DNA of 64,000 bases from JAPULR01 sp965238215 (GTDB taxonomy: Bacteria > Chloroflexota > Dehalococcoidia > Lucifugimonadales > GCA-2712585), in NCBI GenBank assembly GCA_965238215.1, contig OZ250180.1, positions 1,922,001-1,986,000 on the forward strand, written 5' to 3'. The notes beneath the pieces are model-generated. The model ran no database searches, was not told where the DNA came from, and saw only the letters and a program-made list of their open reading frames with translations. Of this stretch, positions 34,616-43,206 are shown one piece after another. The translations under genes and the position numbers were made by a program. Within the stretch, counting starts at the first letter, position 1. Every line of letters starts with the position of its first letter.

Positions 34616-36703
34616 CTAGCCTCCCAGCAGTGGCGTGGCGTCCTTCAGCGCCGGGGCGAATATAAGGGCGACGATGGCCATGAGCTTGAGGAGGATGTTC
34701 AGGGAAGGCCCGGAGGTGTCCTTAAAGGGGTCTCCGACGGTGTCGCCCACGACGGCGGCCTTATGGGCGTCGGACCCCTTACCGCCGAAGTTGCCTAGCT
34801 CGATGTACTTCTTGGCGTTGTCCCAGATGCCGCCGCTGTTGGCCATTGTGATGGCCAGCAAGAATCCGGCGGAAACCGCGCCGATAAGCAGGCCGCCAAG
34901 GGCGTCCTTACCCAGGATGAAGCCAGTGGCTATGGGCACGACCACGGCCATGACGCCGGGGGCAATCATCTCCAGTAGGGCGCCCCGGGTGCTGATGTCC
35001 ACGCAGCGAATGTAGTCGGGTTGCTGCTCGCCGGTCATAATGCCAGGAATTTCCCGGAACTGGCGGCGTACCTCCTGGACGATGGAGAAGGCGGCGCGTC
35101 CTACGGCCTGCATGGTTAGGGCAGAGAAGATGAAGGGAAGCAGCCCGCCGATGAGCAGACCCACCAGGGTACGATGGTCCATGAGGTTGAGCAGCAGCTT
35201 CCTATCGTCGCCTCCGTCAAAGAGGTTGGCGGCGATGGCGTAGGTGGCCATGAGGGCCAGGGCGGTGAGGGTCGCCGAGCCTATGGCGAAGCCCTTGCCG
35301 GTGGCGGCGGTGGTGTTTCCCAGGGCGTCCAGGGCGTCGGTGCGCTGGCGCACCTCAGGAGACAGATGGGCCTGCTCCGCGATACCTCCGGCGTTGTCGG
35401 CCACAGGGCCGTAAGCGTCGGTGGCCAGGGTGATGCCCAGGGTGGAGAGCATCCCCACTCCGGCGAGGGCCACCCCATAGAAGCTGTAGAGCTCGAAGGC
35501 CACCATTATCGCGCCGCACACGGTCAGTACGGGGATGAGGGTACTCATCATACCTGTGGCCATCCCGCTGATTACTACGGTTGCAGCTCCCGTTTGACTG
35601 GTCTCCGCCACCGACTTGGTGGGTGGATAGTCGTAGGATGTGTAGAACTCAGTTACGAGCCCGATTATTACGCCCGCCACGAGACCGGCGATGATGGCTC
35701 CGAAGGCGTTCCACTGCAGCGGAACGTCTAGCCAGAGTATCGCGCCAAGGGATAGGAACACCACGATTATCGCGGCGCCGAAAATGCCCCTTCTTAAGGA
35801 CCAGAGGAGGTCCGAAAAGGAAGCCTGCTCCTTGCTTCTAACCAGGAATGTGCCCAGCACCGAAGCGACGATGCCGGAGGCGGCGATGAGGAGAGGCAGG
35901 ACTACAAGGTCGTCGTCGAAGGGGAGGGTCTGGCCCGCCACGCCGCCGGTGAATACGATGGTCACGGCGGCGCCGGCCAGGGCAATGGCGGCGATGAGGG
36001 AGCTTACGTAGGACTCGAAGAGGTCGGCGCCCATGCCGGCCACGTCTCCCACGTTGTCTCCCACGTTATCGGCGATGACGGCGGGGTTCCGGGGGTCGTC
36101 CTCCGGTATGCCCGCCTCCACCTTTCCCACCAGGTCAGCGCCCACGTCGGCGGCCTTGGTGTAGATGCCTCCACCCACCCTGGCGAAGAGGGCAATGGAG
36201 GACGCGCCGAGGCCAAAGCCTGCCACGTAGGTAATGTCCTGGTATATGAGGTACAGGATGGTGATGCCCAGAATGCCCAGGCCCACCACGGTGAGGCCCA
36301 TTACCGCGCCGGAGGAGAAGGCGACCCGCAAGGCGGGGTTGAGGCCAGTTTGGGCCGTGGCGGCGGTGCGGGTGTTGGCCCGGATTGCGATGCTCATGCC
36401 CAGGAAGCCGGCCAGGGCGGAAGTGAAGCTGCCCGCCACGTAAGCTATGGCAGTTTTGGGAACGAGAGAGTCGAACTGAAGGATGTCTATTACTATCCAG
36501 AGGATGGCGGCCACCACAATCACGAAGGGCAGCAGCACCAGATATTCGCGCTTCATGAAGGCCATTGCGCCGCTCTGGATGGCAGCGCCGATGGCGATGG
36601 TTTCAAGGTTGCCCTTGTTGGCCCTCATTACGCGAATAGCCAGGGAAACGGCTACAATGAGGGCCGTGACCCCCGCCACCGCCGCTATTACAAAGGTTGG
36701 CAT
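34616..36703 (-). CDS. hppA: Membrane-bound ion-translocating pyrophosphatase
   Basis: A 695-residue, ~16-segment integral membrane pyrophosphatase that couples pyrophosphate hydrolysis to H+ or Na+ pumping. The catalytic block GGGIYTKAADVGADLVGKVE, then DDPRNPAVIADNVGDNVGDVAG, and the late motif DNAGG...GNTTAATGKGFAIG are all present. The alanine in GNTTAATGK (where K+-independent enzymes have lysine) indicates the K+-dependent class. Ion specificity cannot be decided from these motifs alone. It is the last gene of a minus-strand run after thiE and the translin-like gene. Confidence 0.95.
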   Translation of the reverse strand: MPTFVIAAVAGVTALIVAVSLAIRVMRANKGNLETIAIGAAIQSGAMAFMKREYLVLLPFVIVVAAILWIVIDILQFDSLVPKTAIAYVAGSFTSALAGFLGMSIAIRANTRTAATAQTGLNPALRVAFSSGAVMGLTVVGLGILGITILYLIYQDITYVAGFGLGASSIALFARVGGGIYTKAADVGADLVGKVEAGIPEDDPRNPAVIADNVGDNVGDVAGMGADLFESYVSSLIAAIALAGAAVTIVFTGGVAGQTLPFDDDLVVLPLLIAASGIVASVLGTFLVRSKEQASFSDLLWSLRRGIFGAAIIVVFLSLGAILWLDVPLQWNAFGAIIAGLVAGVIIGLVTEFYTSYDYPPTKSVAETSQTGAATVVISGMATGMMSTLIPVLTVCGAIMVAFELYSFYGVALAGVGMLSTLGITLATDAYGPVADNAGGIAEQAHLSPEVRQRTDALDALGNTTAATGKGFAIGSATLTALALMATYAIAANLFDGGDDRKLLLNLMDHRTLVGLLIGGLLPFIFSALTMQAVGRAAFSIVQEVRRQFREIPGIMTGEQQPDYIRCVDISTRGALLEMIAPGVMAVVVPIATGFILGKDALGGLLIGAVSAGFLLAITMANSGGIWDNAKKYIELGNFGGKGSDAHKAAVVGDTVGDPFKDTSGPSLNILLKLMAIVALIFAPALKDATPLLGG

Positions 36704-36740
36704 TACGTTCTGACTCTGCTCCTTTTGCTAAAGATTGAGC

Positions 36741-37403
36741 TTAGACGCCGCTCATACGTGGTTGGCCGGTATCCATCCAGGCAGCCAGCTTCTGCTCCAA
36801 CGAGTGCTGCCTGAGGGCCATGGTAAAGTCTCCGCGGGTGCGCTCCAGGGTGCCTCGGACCATGTCCGTGGTGCGTCGGAGGCCCATCGTGACGCCCTCC
36901 GGGAAGTCCACAGTGACCAACAGGGAATAGATGTCGTCGAGGACTTCCATAACCTCTTCGCAGCGCTGCCACCGGTCCCAACGAAGAGAGTCCAAGATAT
37001 GTCGGCGAAGTTCCCCGGCAGCGTCCCCCAGTCCCTTGAGGTAGGCCGTTGTGTCCACTCCTATCTCGTTCGGCTGGGGTAGGGGTCCGCCGGAAAGGAG
37101 GGCCAGGGTGATGTTGGCTTCGCTGAATTCCTTCCGGGCGTCGGCCAGGAAGCCGGCATGGTAGATTTCGGGGTTGGTCTGAAGGATAGGGGCGCATTCT
37201 TCGAGGTCGGCTCCCGCCTGGGCAATCAGCTCTCGGGCCCTATCGAATTCGGAGCGGTGGACGGCGCGAATGGCGTTGGCGGAGAGTCGTATGACCTGCC
37301 GGGAGATGCGAAGACCCCTCTCCCGGGCGTCGTGACGCTGGGTGAAGGTTTTCAGGGATGCGGCGGAAAGTTGGGCGAAGGAGTCGGCGTGGAGGGAGGG
37401 CAT
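36741..37403 (-). CDS. Translin family protein
   Basis: 220 residues from the ATG at 37403; the longer frame upstream lies inside thiE. The all-helical pattern RERGLRISRQVIRLSANAIRAVHR, a central IYHAGFLADARKEFSEA helix, and the C-terminal LLVTVDFPEGVTMGLRRTTDMVRGTLERTRGD are characteristic of translin/TRAX proteins, which bind single-stranded nucleic acid and, as TRAX, act as ribonucleases in eukaryotes. Prokaryotic members exist but their role is little studied. The start overlaps the thiE stop as ATGA, so the two are coupled. TRAX-type catalytic acidic residues need checking. Confidence 0.85.
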   Translation of the reverse strand: MPSLHADSFAQLSAASLKTFTQRHDARERGLRISRQVIRLSANAIRAVHRSEFDRARELIAQAGADLEECAPILQTNPEIYHAGFLADARKEFSEANITLALLSGGPLPQPNEIGVDTTAYLKGLGDAAGELRRHILDSLRWDRWQRCEEVMEVLDDIYSLLVTVDFPEGVTMGLRRTTDMVRGTLERTRGDFTMALRQHSLEQKLAAWMDTGQPRMSGV

Positions 37404-38383
37404 CAGGCTCTTCCTCCGGCCTGTAGGATGGCTTCGACGAGGCGGCTGGCGGCGTCCCGCGGACTGGGGGCCAGCCCAACGGCGCTTATGACGCAAATGG
37501 CGTCCGCACCCCTTCTGACCACTTCCGGCGCTCGTTGGACGTTTATGCCGCCGATGGCCACCACCGGAACGTCGACAGCGCTCTTGACGGCGCTCAACAG
37601 GGCCGGGCCGCCGACAATTGGCTGGTCTTTGGAGCCGGTGGGGTACATGGCCCCTACGGCCACGTAGTCGGCGCCCTGGGCCTGAGAGTCCAGCGCTTCT
37701 TCCGCTTGGTGGTTGGACCGGCCCACTATCTGGTGGGATTTTAGCGCCCGCCGAGCCGACGTTATGGGCAGGTCGTCCTGGCCTACGTGGACGCCGTGGG
37801 CGTCAATGGCGGCTGCCAAGTCTGCGTGGTCGTTGATAATAAGCAGGGCGTCTTTCTCGCGGCAGAGTTCGTTCAGGCGTTGGGCCAAGCCCATAGAGAG
37901 GCCCTTGTCCCGTGTCTTGTCTCTAAGTTGAAGGATAGCGGCTCCGCCTTCCAGGGCTTCTTCGGCTATGTACTCCGGGGGCCTACAGCCTGTTACCAGG
38001 GGGTCAATAATAACATATAGACCGCGTATGCTGTGTTGGGCGTCTCTACGGAGCAGGCGTCCGAAGTCGGATTCAAGGGCGTCGAGGGTGGCTAGAATTC
38101 CCTGGGCAATGCGAAGGCCGAGGTCGCTGAATTGTCCTGCTTCGGTGAGGAAGCAGACGGAAGCTCTGGCGCTTTGGACGAGGGCCAGCGACTGAGGGAC
38201 GGACTGCGAGATTTCCGACTCCGCCTGCGGATCCAAGGGGCCGGGAAGCCGGCCAGCCAGGTTGAACAGAGTTCTCGCCGAGGTGGAACTGTCGGGCAGG
38301 TCGCGCTCGGCTGCGTTGCTGAGGGCAATGCACGAGCGCTGTAGGGAATTGACGTGCAGGCGCAAGAGTTTGGTTTGAGTCAT
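37403..38383 (-). CDS. thiE: Thiamine-phosphate synthase with an extra N-terminal helical domain
   Basis: 326 residues, longer than the usual ~210. Residues 118-326 are a complete ThiE TIM barrel joining the pyrimidine and thiazole halves of thiamine: GLYVIIDP, ILQLRDK, LIINDHADLA, GVHVGQDDLP, VGRSNHQ, YVAVGAMYPTGSK and VVAIGGI. Residues 1-115 are helical and similar in style to the N-terminal extensions found on some cyanobacterial and Chloroflexi ThiE proteins; their role is unclear. The gene is translationally coupled to the translin-like gene. thiL lies 6 kb away. Confidence 0.92.
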   Translation of the reverse strand: MTQTKLLRLHVNSLQRSCIALSNAAERDLPDSSTSARTLFNLAGRLPGPLDPQAESEISQSVPQSLALVQSARASVCFLTEAGQFSDLGLRIAQGILATLDALESDFGRLLRRDAQHSIRGLYVIIDPLVTGCRPPEYIAEEALEGGAAILQLRDKTRDKGLSMGLAQRLNELCREKDALLIINDHADLAAAIDAHGVHVGQDDLPITSARRALKSHQIVGRSNHQAEEALDSQAQGADYVAVGAMYPTGSKDQPIVGGPALLSAVKSAVDVPVVAIGGINVQRAPEVVRRGADAICVISAVGLAPSPRDAASRLVEAILQAGGRA

Positions 38384-38498
38384 TCTTGGTGGGTTGTCGA
38401 TATTTGGCAGATGAGGGAAGGCGGTTCGGGAATGGGCATTTGTTGGGGCGCTAGTTTCTGAGGTGGGGGTATTTTAGCACACCCCGGCTCGCGACGGT

Positions 38499-38876
38499 TC
38501 AGCAGGGGGGACGCTCGACGGCGTTCTCCAGGTGACGCAGGGGAAGCACACGCCCCGTTCTATCCATCTCCACGGAGATGAGGTCAATGCGCCAGTGGCT
38601 GTCCGAGGAGGCGTGTTCGTCCAGGTAGGTCTCGGCCGTTGCGATGAGGCGTTGGGCCTTGGCGGATGTGATGGCCTCCTCCGGCGTACCGTAGGAAGAG
38701 GTGCGGCGGGTCTTCACTTCCACGAAGAGGATGGTGTCCTGAAACTGGGCGACGATGTCTACCTCTCCCCACCGGCATCGATAGTTGGTGTCGAGAATGC
38801 GGCAGCCGCGACTGCGGAGATGCCGCTGGGCCAGCCTTTCGCCCAGCTCTCCTAGACGACTTCTGGGCGAGGGCAC
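38499..38876 (-). CDS. YraN family (UPF0102) endonuclease-like protein
   Basis: 125 residues of the YraN/UPF0102 family, predicted restriction-endonuclease-like fold. Family motifs are LGERLAQRHLRSRGCRILDTNYRC, the catalytic-type GEVDIVAQ...LFVEVKTR, and the C-terminal RIDLISVEMD. It overlaps the rnhB 3' end by 25 bases, the common rnhB-yraN arrangement. Biochemical role is uncertain; recombination or DNA uptake has been suggested for relatives. Confidence 0.9.
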   Translation of the reverse strand: MPSPRSRLGELGERLAQRHLRSRGCRILDTNYRCRWGEVDIVAQFQDTILFVEVKTRRTSSYGTPEEAITSAKAQRLIATAETYLDEHASSDSHWRIDLISVEMDRTGRVLPLRHLENAVERPPC

Positions 38877-39514
38877 GCGGTCGGCCTGGGATGAAATAGA
38901 TGGGCCTTCCTGACGGGGGCAAATGTGTGGCGGTGAATGGGGGAGGGGCCGAGCCGGTTAAGCTGTTGGAGGTGCATCCGAGTGCCGTAGCCTTTGTGTT
39001 TGTGGAAGTCGTAGCCCGGCCATCGGGCGTCGACGTCTACCATGAGGCGGTCGCGGGCCACCTTGGCGGCGATGGCTGCGGAGGCAATGGAATAGCTAAG
39101 GCTGTCGCCGTGGGTGACGGCGGTGACGGGCAGGCCGCACTCTTCCAGCGAGAGATAGTCGACGAGCAGATGTTGGGGCTGTGGGGATAGGTCGCCTACA
39201 GCCCTTGTCATGGCTAACCGGGTGGCGGCGACGATGCCGAGCCGGTCTATCTCCTCGGGAGAGGCCTCGCCTACTGACATGGCCAAGGCGTGTTGGTGAA
39301 TCTCTTTGGCCGCCCGCTCCCTCTGAAGCGGGGTCAGCTTCTTGCTGTCGTCGATGCCCTGCAGCCAGGGGGCAGAGGGGTCCAGGTGGGGGGGAAGGAT
39401 TACGGCGCCGGCCATCACCGGCCCTGCGAGAGCGCCCCGGCCTACTTCGTCCACGCCGGCCACCAGGGTTCGACCGAGGCGGTGGAGGGCCCGCTCCATA
39501 TCAAGGGAGGGCAT
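38852..39514 (-). CDS. rnhB: Ribonuclease HII
   Basis: 220 residues from ATG 39514 (MPSLDMERALHRLGRTLVAG); a longer ATG at 39589 adds a low-complexity lead that runs inside mnmA and is less likely. Catalytic acidic residues lie in VAGVDEVGRGALAGP, in IDDSKKLT and near LLVDYLSL. RNase HII cuts RNA in RNA-DNA hybrids, including single ribonucleotides. It lies between mnmA (14-base overlap) and yraN (25-base overlap), so the three form a tight operon. Confidence 0.93.
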   Translation of the reverse strand: MPSLDMERALHRLGRTLVAGVDEVGRGALAGPVMAGAVILPPHLDPSAPWLQGIDDSKKLTPLQRERAAKEIHQHALAMSVGEASPEEIDRLGIVAATRLAMTRAVGDLSPQPQHLLVDYLSLEECGLPVTAVTHGDSLSYSIASAAIAAKVARDRLMVDVDARWPGYDFHKHKGYGTRMHLQQLNRLGPSPIHRHTFAPVRKAHLFHPRPTACPRPEVV

Positions 39515-40646
39515 TGGCCAGGGCAGCACTCGCTGTGGGTTCGTTATGTTCCGGCTTGGGAGGGTGAGAAATGCGGCCTCCGCCGACAACCTCCTCGCCT
39601 TGGTAGAAGACGACGGCCTGGCCTGGTGTGACGGCCCGCTGCGGCTCTTGAAAGCGCAGGAGGGCGCTGCGGCCCTGGGGGTAGAGACAAGCCGGGGTCT
39701 GAGTAGACTTGTATCTGATCTTCACGGAAATTTCTATACCTGGGGAGGGAGACTCACCCAGGATATAGTTGACTCCAGCAGCCCAGAGGGTGTCCCGGTA
39801 GAGCTCGGATTCAGGGCCGATGGTAATGTCGCTGCTCTCCGGGTCGATGGCGGTGACGTAGAGGGGATTGGACGATGCGATTCCCAGACCGCGCCGCTGC
39901 CCCACGGTGTAGAACTCGATGCCCTTATGCGTTCCCACCGCTTCTCCAGCGTTGTTCACGAAGCGGCCGGGTGTGGGGGTGACTCGCTCCTGAATGAAGC
40001 TGCGGTAGTTGCCCAGGGGAATGAAGCAAATGTCCTGGCTGTCGGGCTTGTCGGCGTTGGGGAAGCTCGCATCGGCGGCCATTTGCCGGATGGCATCCTT
40101 GGGATGACATCCAACGGGCATGAGGGTTTGGGACAACTGCTCCTGGTTCATGCCGAAGAGCACGTAGGACTGGTCTTTGGACACGTCCATCCCTGTCAGC
40201 AGCCGCCAGCCGCCATCCTCGTGGAGGAGAATGCGGGCATAGTGGCCGGTGGCCACGTGGGAGGCTCCCAGGAAGCGGGCCCTCTGAAGAAGGAATGAGA
40301 ACTTGATGCGGTCGTTGCAGGCGATGCACGGGTGGGGGGTCTTGCCTCGCTGGTACTCTGCGAGGAAGTAGTCGATTACGTGGGCTTGGAACTCCCGCTG
40401 CAGGTTGAAGACGTAGTGGGGGATATCGAGGATTTGGCAGACGCGCCGGGCGTCCTCAACGTCGTCCAGGGTGCAGCAGCCCTTGTTGTAGGCAGGGGCG
40501 TTTACGTCCGGGTAGTCGAAGAGCTTCATGGTGACGCCGACGACCTCATAGCCGGCCCGCTTTAGGAGTAGGGCGGCGACGGAGGAGTCGACGCCGCCGC
40601 TCATGGCGACAATGACCTTTGAAGGTGTGTGTGATTGCGTATTCAT
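39501..40646 (-). CDS. mnmA: tRNA-specific 2-thiouridylase MnmA
   Basis: A 381-residue MnmA, which thiolates U34 of tRNA-Lys, -Glu and -Gln. The PP-loop is MSGGVDSSVAALLL (14-27). The catalytic cysteine pair is in PHPCIACNDRIKF and in the downstream DSQDICFIP. The GxxDxSKDQSY-like block DVSKDQSYVLFG is intact. It is the first gene of the mnmA-rnhB-yraN run. It is distinct from the damaged thiolation gene at 12.6-13.6 kb, which acts on another position. Confidence 0.95.
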   Translation of the reverse strand: MNTQSHTPSKVIVAMSGGVDSSVAALLLKRAGYEVVGVTMKLFDYPDVNAPAYNKGCCTLDDVEDARRVCQILDIPHYVFNLQREFQAHVIDYFLAEYQRGKTPHPCIACNDRIKFSFLLQRARFLGASHVATGHYARILLHEDGGWRLLTGMDVSKDQSYVLFGMNQEQLSQTLMPVGCHPKDAIRQMAADASFPNADKPDSQDICFIPLGNYRSFIQERVTPTPGRFVNNAGEAVGTHKGIEFYTVGQRRGLGIASSNPLYVTAIDPESSDITIGPESELYRDTLWAAGVNYILGESPSPGIEISVKIRYKSTQTPACLYPQGRSALLRFQEPQRAVTPGQAVVFYQGEEVVGGGRISHPPKPEHNEPTASAALANALP

Positions 40647-41245
40647 GGCAGGGGTTAGGCTAGCACAGGGGCGGTGCAGCCTTCAACGGTATGGGTGTCC
40701 GCGAGGGGATGGTTGGTAAGAGGATAGTCCGGCGGGGGATTTTGAGTAGAGTTAGAGGAGCGGTGATATTGATATGCGTTATCTATATTGAATGGGGGAT
40801 TGGGGCTCGTTTACGGGAAACGAGGGATTCGTATCAGGCGTGCAGCAGACTCGAATCTGGAAACGAGATGAGGGAATTGGGGGCGGATTGGGCGTGGATC
40901 GGACTGTTTTGGGGGATTCGTATTTGTTTTTCTAAATTTCGGGGAATCAGATGGTGCAATTGTGCGAGCAAGTATCATGTTAAGTGGGCGGGTTGGGGCT
41001 GGGAGATGACCGGGGCGGTGAAATGTTCTGTTCATGGGAAGATGTTAGCAGGGGAGGGAGAATGTTGGCAATGGGGAGATGTCAGGGGGAAAGGGCGCCT
41101 GGGAGGGTTGCGCCTTCGGGGTACGGAAGAGGGGATGGGTTCCCGCCCCCGTCTTCACGGGGGCAGGATCTCGACGCGAGGACAACGGGGGCGCTCCACG
41201 GGGGCGGGCTCTGCGCGAGGAGAAGGGAGGGGTATGGTGGGGTGG
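40647..41245. other. About 600-bp non-coding, G-rich intergenic stretch
   Basis: No supportable gene; open frames here are low-complexity. CTCGTTT and AAACGAG arms form a small hairpin near 40806-40825. Bases 41029-41084 repeat the GTTAGCAGGGGAGGG...CAATGGGGA motif of 17705-17765, and a GGATGGGTTCCCGC word near 41131 repeats one near 18953. Confidence 0.45.
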
Positions 41246-42190
41246 TCAGAAGGCGTGGGCTATGAGCCGCCCGGTAAGGTAGTTTACCGGCGATGAGTAA
41301 GGGCGCGAGAGGGGCCGCAACACAGCCACCAGGGGCTTCAGATACCAGTGGATGGTGTTGCGAGCGCCGTAGAGGATGGTGGCTTGGCCCAGGCCCCGAT
41401 AGTCGGTGAGGAACACCATCCCTTCGGCGATGTCGTGGATGACCCGCTTCAGGGGGAAGTTGAACTTCTTAGACCAAACGGGGGCCCTGGGCTGCCAGTC
41501 GGGGGCCATGTGGTGGCCCGGCATGATGAATTCGGAAACGGCGGACATGACTTCGCCCTTCCGCTCCGGCTGATGCTTGAGGATGGTCTTTGCGCCGGTG
41601 AGGTATACGTGGCGATGAAAGTTCTCCTGCTTGGCGATGTCCGACAGGATCTTCAGCATTACCGGGTCGGCGGGGTCGGCGTCCGTCGCCTGGGAGTGCA
41701 GGTAGCTGCTCATAGAGTCGTAGAAGCGCCAGGTTATGAGCTCTTGGAGCCAGCCGTAGGTGGCGACCTGGAGGTCAGTGTACCCCGTGCCGTGGACGAA
41801 TCCCCTGTCGATGACCTTAGCTATCTCTGCGTCTAGAAAGCCCTCGTCGTAGGCCCCGGAGCGGATGAGGTACTCCTTGAAGGGAGCGTGGTGCATTCCT
41901 TCTTCGGGCAGCCAGGTCTGGATAATGAAGCGGCGCAGCCAAGGGGCGTTGCTCCGGTCCGCCGCGGCGATAATCTGGCCGCCGGGGTCCTTGGGATTGG
42001 ATTCGACGAGGGTTACGAAGCCAACCGCCTCCAGAAATTCCCGGTCAACGGATTCGGGACGCATGAGTTCCCAGTCGTAGTCATCCACGGCCATGGGCCG
42101 GCGGCTGGGCAGATAGCGGTCCAAGATGGCCTGCATCTCGACGTTAATCCGGGAGGTGGCGTTAGTTGAGGAAGCGTTGGCTACGGGCAT
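41246..42190 (-). CDS. Acyl-ACP desaturase-like di-iron protein
   Basis: A 314-residue ferritin-like protein of the soluble acyl-ACP desaturase family. Two carboxylate/histidine iron motifs are visible: LPEEGMHHAPF (about 93-103, in place of the usual EENRHG) and IAKQENFHRHVY (about 188-199, in place of DEKRHE), with the aromatic run RRFIIQTWLPEE. The helix repeat pattern is typical. It should introduce a double bond into an acyl chain, using ferredoxin; substrate and position are unknown. No neighbour encodes a lipid-pathway partner. Confidence 0.83.
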   Translation of the reverse strand: MPVANASSTNATSRINVEMQAILDRYLPSRRPMAVDDYDWELMRPESVDREFLEAVGFVTLVESNPKDPGGQIIAAADRSNAPWLRRFIIQTWLPEEGMHHAPFKEYLIRSGAYDEGFLDAEIAKVIDRGFVHGTGYTDLQVATYGWLQELITWRFYDSMSSYLHSQATDADPADPVMLKILSDIAKQENFHRHVYLTGAKTILKHQPERKGEVMSAVSEFIMPGHHMAPDWQPRAPVWSKKFNFPLKRVIHDIAEGMVFLTDYRGLGQATILYGARNTIHWYLKPLVAVLRPLSRPYSSPVNYLTGRLIAHAF

Positions 42191-42347
42191 GGCTGTTCGA
42201 CCGATGGCATTAGAGGGAGATGGTACACGCCGTTGGTGGATAAGGCAAATTTACCCTTGCTAAGCAAGGTCTAGTCGGAACGTTGTCGCCTTCCTCTAAA
42301 CGTTAGTATAGAGGAGGGACATTGACACAAGAGGGGACGCATTTGCG

Positions 42348-42376
42348 TTGCCGCTAAGGGCGACGGAACCTATAAT
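42348..42376 (+). promoter_or_regulatory. Promoter of rsfS
   Basis: TTGCCG at 42348-42353, a 17-base spacer, and consensus TATAAT at 42371-42376. This places the transcript start about 20 bases before the proposed rsfS start. Confidence 0.6.
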
Positions 42377-42403
42377 GGAATAAATGCCCTGGGAGGTTTA
42401 GCT

Positions 42404-42748
42404 CTGAACCCCACGGAAATTGCCCACCGGCTCGTAGACATAGCATCCGACTTGCAGTCGGAGGATATAGTGCTGCTTGACATAAGAGGTCAGGCGATCT
42501 TTGCCGACTACTTCGTCATAATGACTGCCGGCACAGACAGGCAGGCGAGGGCGCTGCGGGACGACATGGTGAAGCGGTTGAAGACGGAGGGGGTCATCCT
42601 CAACAACCGGGAGGGACGGGGCGATTCGGGCTGGGTGCTTCTGGACTTCGGCGACGTTATCGTGCACATCTTCGGTGCGGAGCAGCGGGAGTATTACCAG
42701 CTTGAGGAGTTGTGGAGCAAGGCGCCCCAGGTGGTCAGGATTCAGTAA
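42404..42748 (+). CDS. rsfS: Ribosomal silencing factor RsfS
   Basis: RsfS (Iojap family) binds ribosomal protein L14 and blocks subunit joining in slow growth. The core DIVLLDIRGQAIFADYFVIMTAGTDRQARAL and DSGWVLLDFGDVIVHIF are diagnostic. The first standard start, TTG at 42452, would delete part of the first helix. Reading upstream from it, LNPTEIAHRLVDIASDLQSE matches the family N-terminus and begins at CTG 42404, 7 bases after a GGGAGG site and behind a good promoter, so a CTG start is proposed. That gives 114 residues, the normal length. Confidence 0.88.
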   Translation: MNPTEIAHRLVDIASDLQSEDIVLLDIRGQAIFADYFVIMTAGTDRQARALRDDMVKRLKTEGVILNNREGRGDSGWVLLDFGDVIVHIFGAEQREYYQLEELWSKAPQVVRIQ

Positions 42749-42903
42749 TTTTTCCCCTGTCGAAGTATGGTAGTGGGGAAGTAGGGCGCCCAAGGTGGTA
42801 ATGGCTGGATAAGCCGACGTCCTTTGCCCAGACGGAGTAGGGCAGTGGGAAAGTGGTGCGTTCTGATTTCAAGCCACAATTTCCTCTTATTGTTCTTAGA
42901 GGG

Positions 42904-42912
42904 TGATATAAT
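42904..42912 (+). promoter_or_regulatory. Extended -10 promoter before the small membrane gene
   Basis: TGATATAAT, an extended -10 (TGn plus consensus TATAAT at 42907-42912), about 17 bases before the GGTGAGGGG ribosome site region. No strong -35 is seen. Confidence 0.5.
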
Positions 42913-42929
42913 AAGGGTGAGGTGAGGGG

Positions 42930-43142
42930 ATGCAGAACGATAAAGTTCCGAGATGGTTTCACGAGTTTACCGAGAGATTCTCTGACCACGTAAGAGACAA
43001 CGAGAAGGCTCACGGTGAACTCGGCAAGAATATAGAAAAAGTTAAAGGTGACCTCACCTTTCGGGTAGTTATCATCGTAGGCACCTTTGTAGGCCTCAGT
43101 ACAGCTTTGGTGTTGGGAGTGCTACCTCTCTTGATAGATTAA
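42930..43142 (+). CDS. Small single-pass membrane protein of unknown function
   Basis: 70 residues: a charged, helical N-terminal part (FHEFTERFSDHVRDNEKAHGELGKNIEKVK) and one C-terminal membrane segment (about 45-67, VVIIVGTFVGLSTALVLGVLPLL). It has an AGGTGAGGGG ribosome site and its own extended -10 promoter, supporting a real gene. The layout recalls small haemolysin-XhlA-like phage proteins, but that is only a resemblance. Confidence 0.6.
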   Translation: MQNDKVPRWFHEFTERFSDHVRDNEKAHGELGKNIEKVKGDLTFRVVIIVGTFVGLSTALVLGVLPLLID

Positions 43143-43206
43143 GCAGGTTTTCGCGCGGGAGAGTGAAATTAAAGATACGATACCTCGATAATATCGCATA
43201 TATCCC

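Noticed and set aside
40691..41296. 201-codon plus-strand frame in the G-rich gap
   Set aside because: Composition is almost all Gly, Arg and Trp, with repeated noncoding words; no ribosome site or family.
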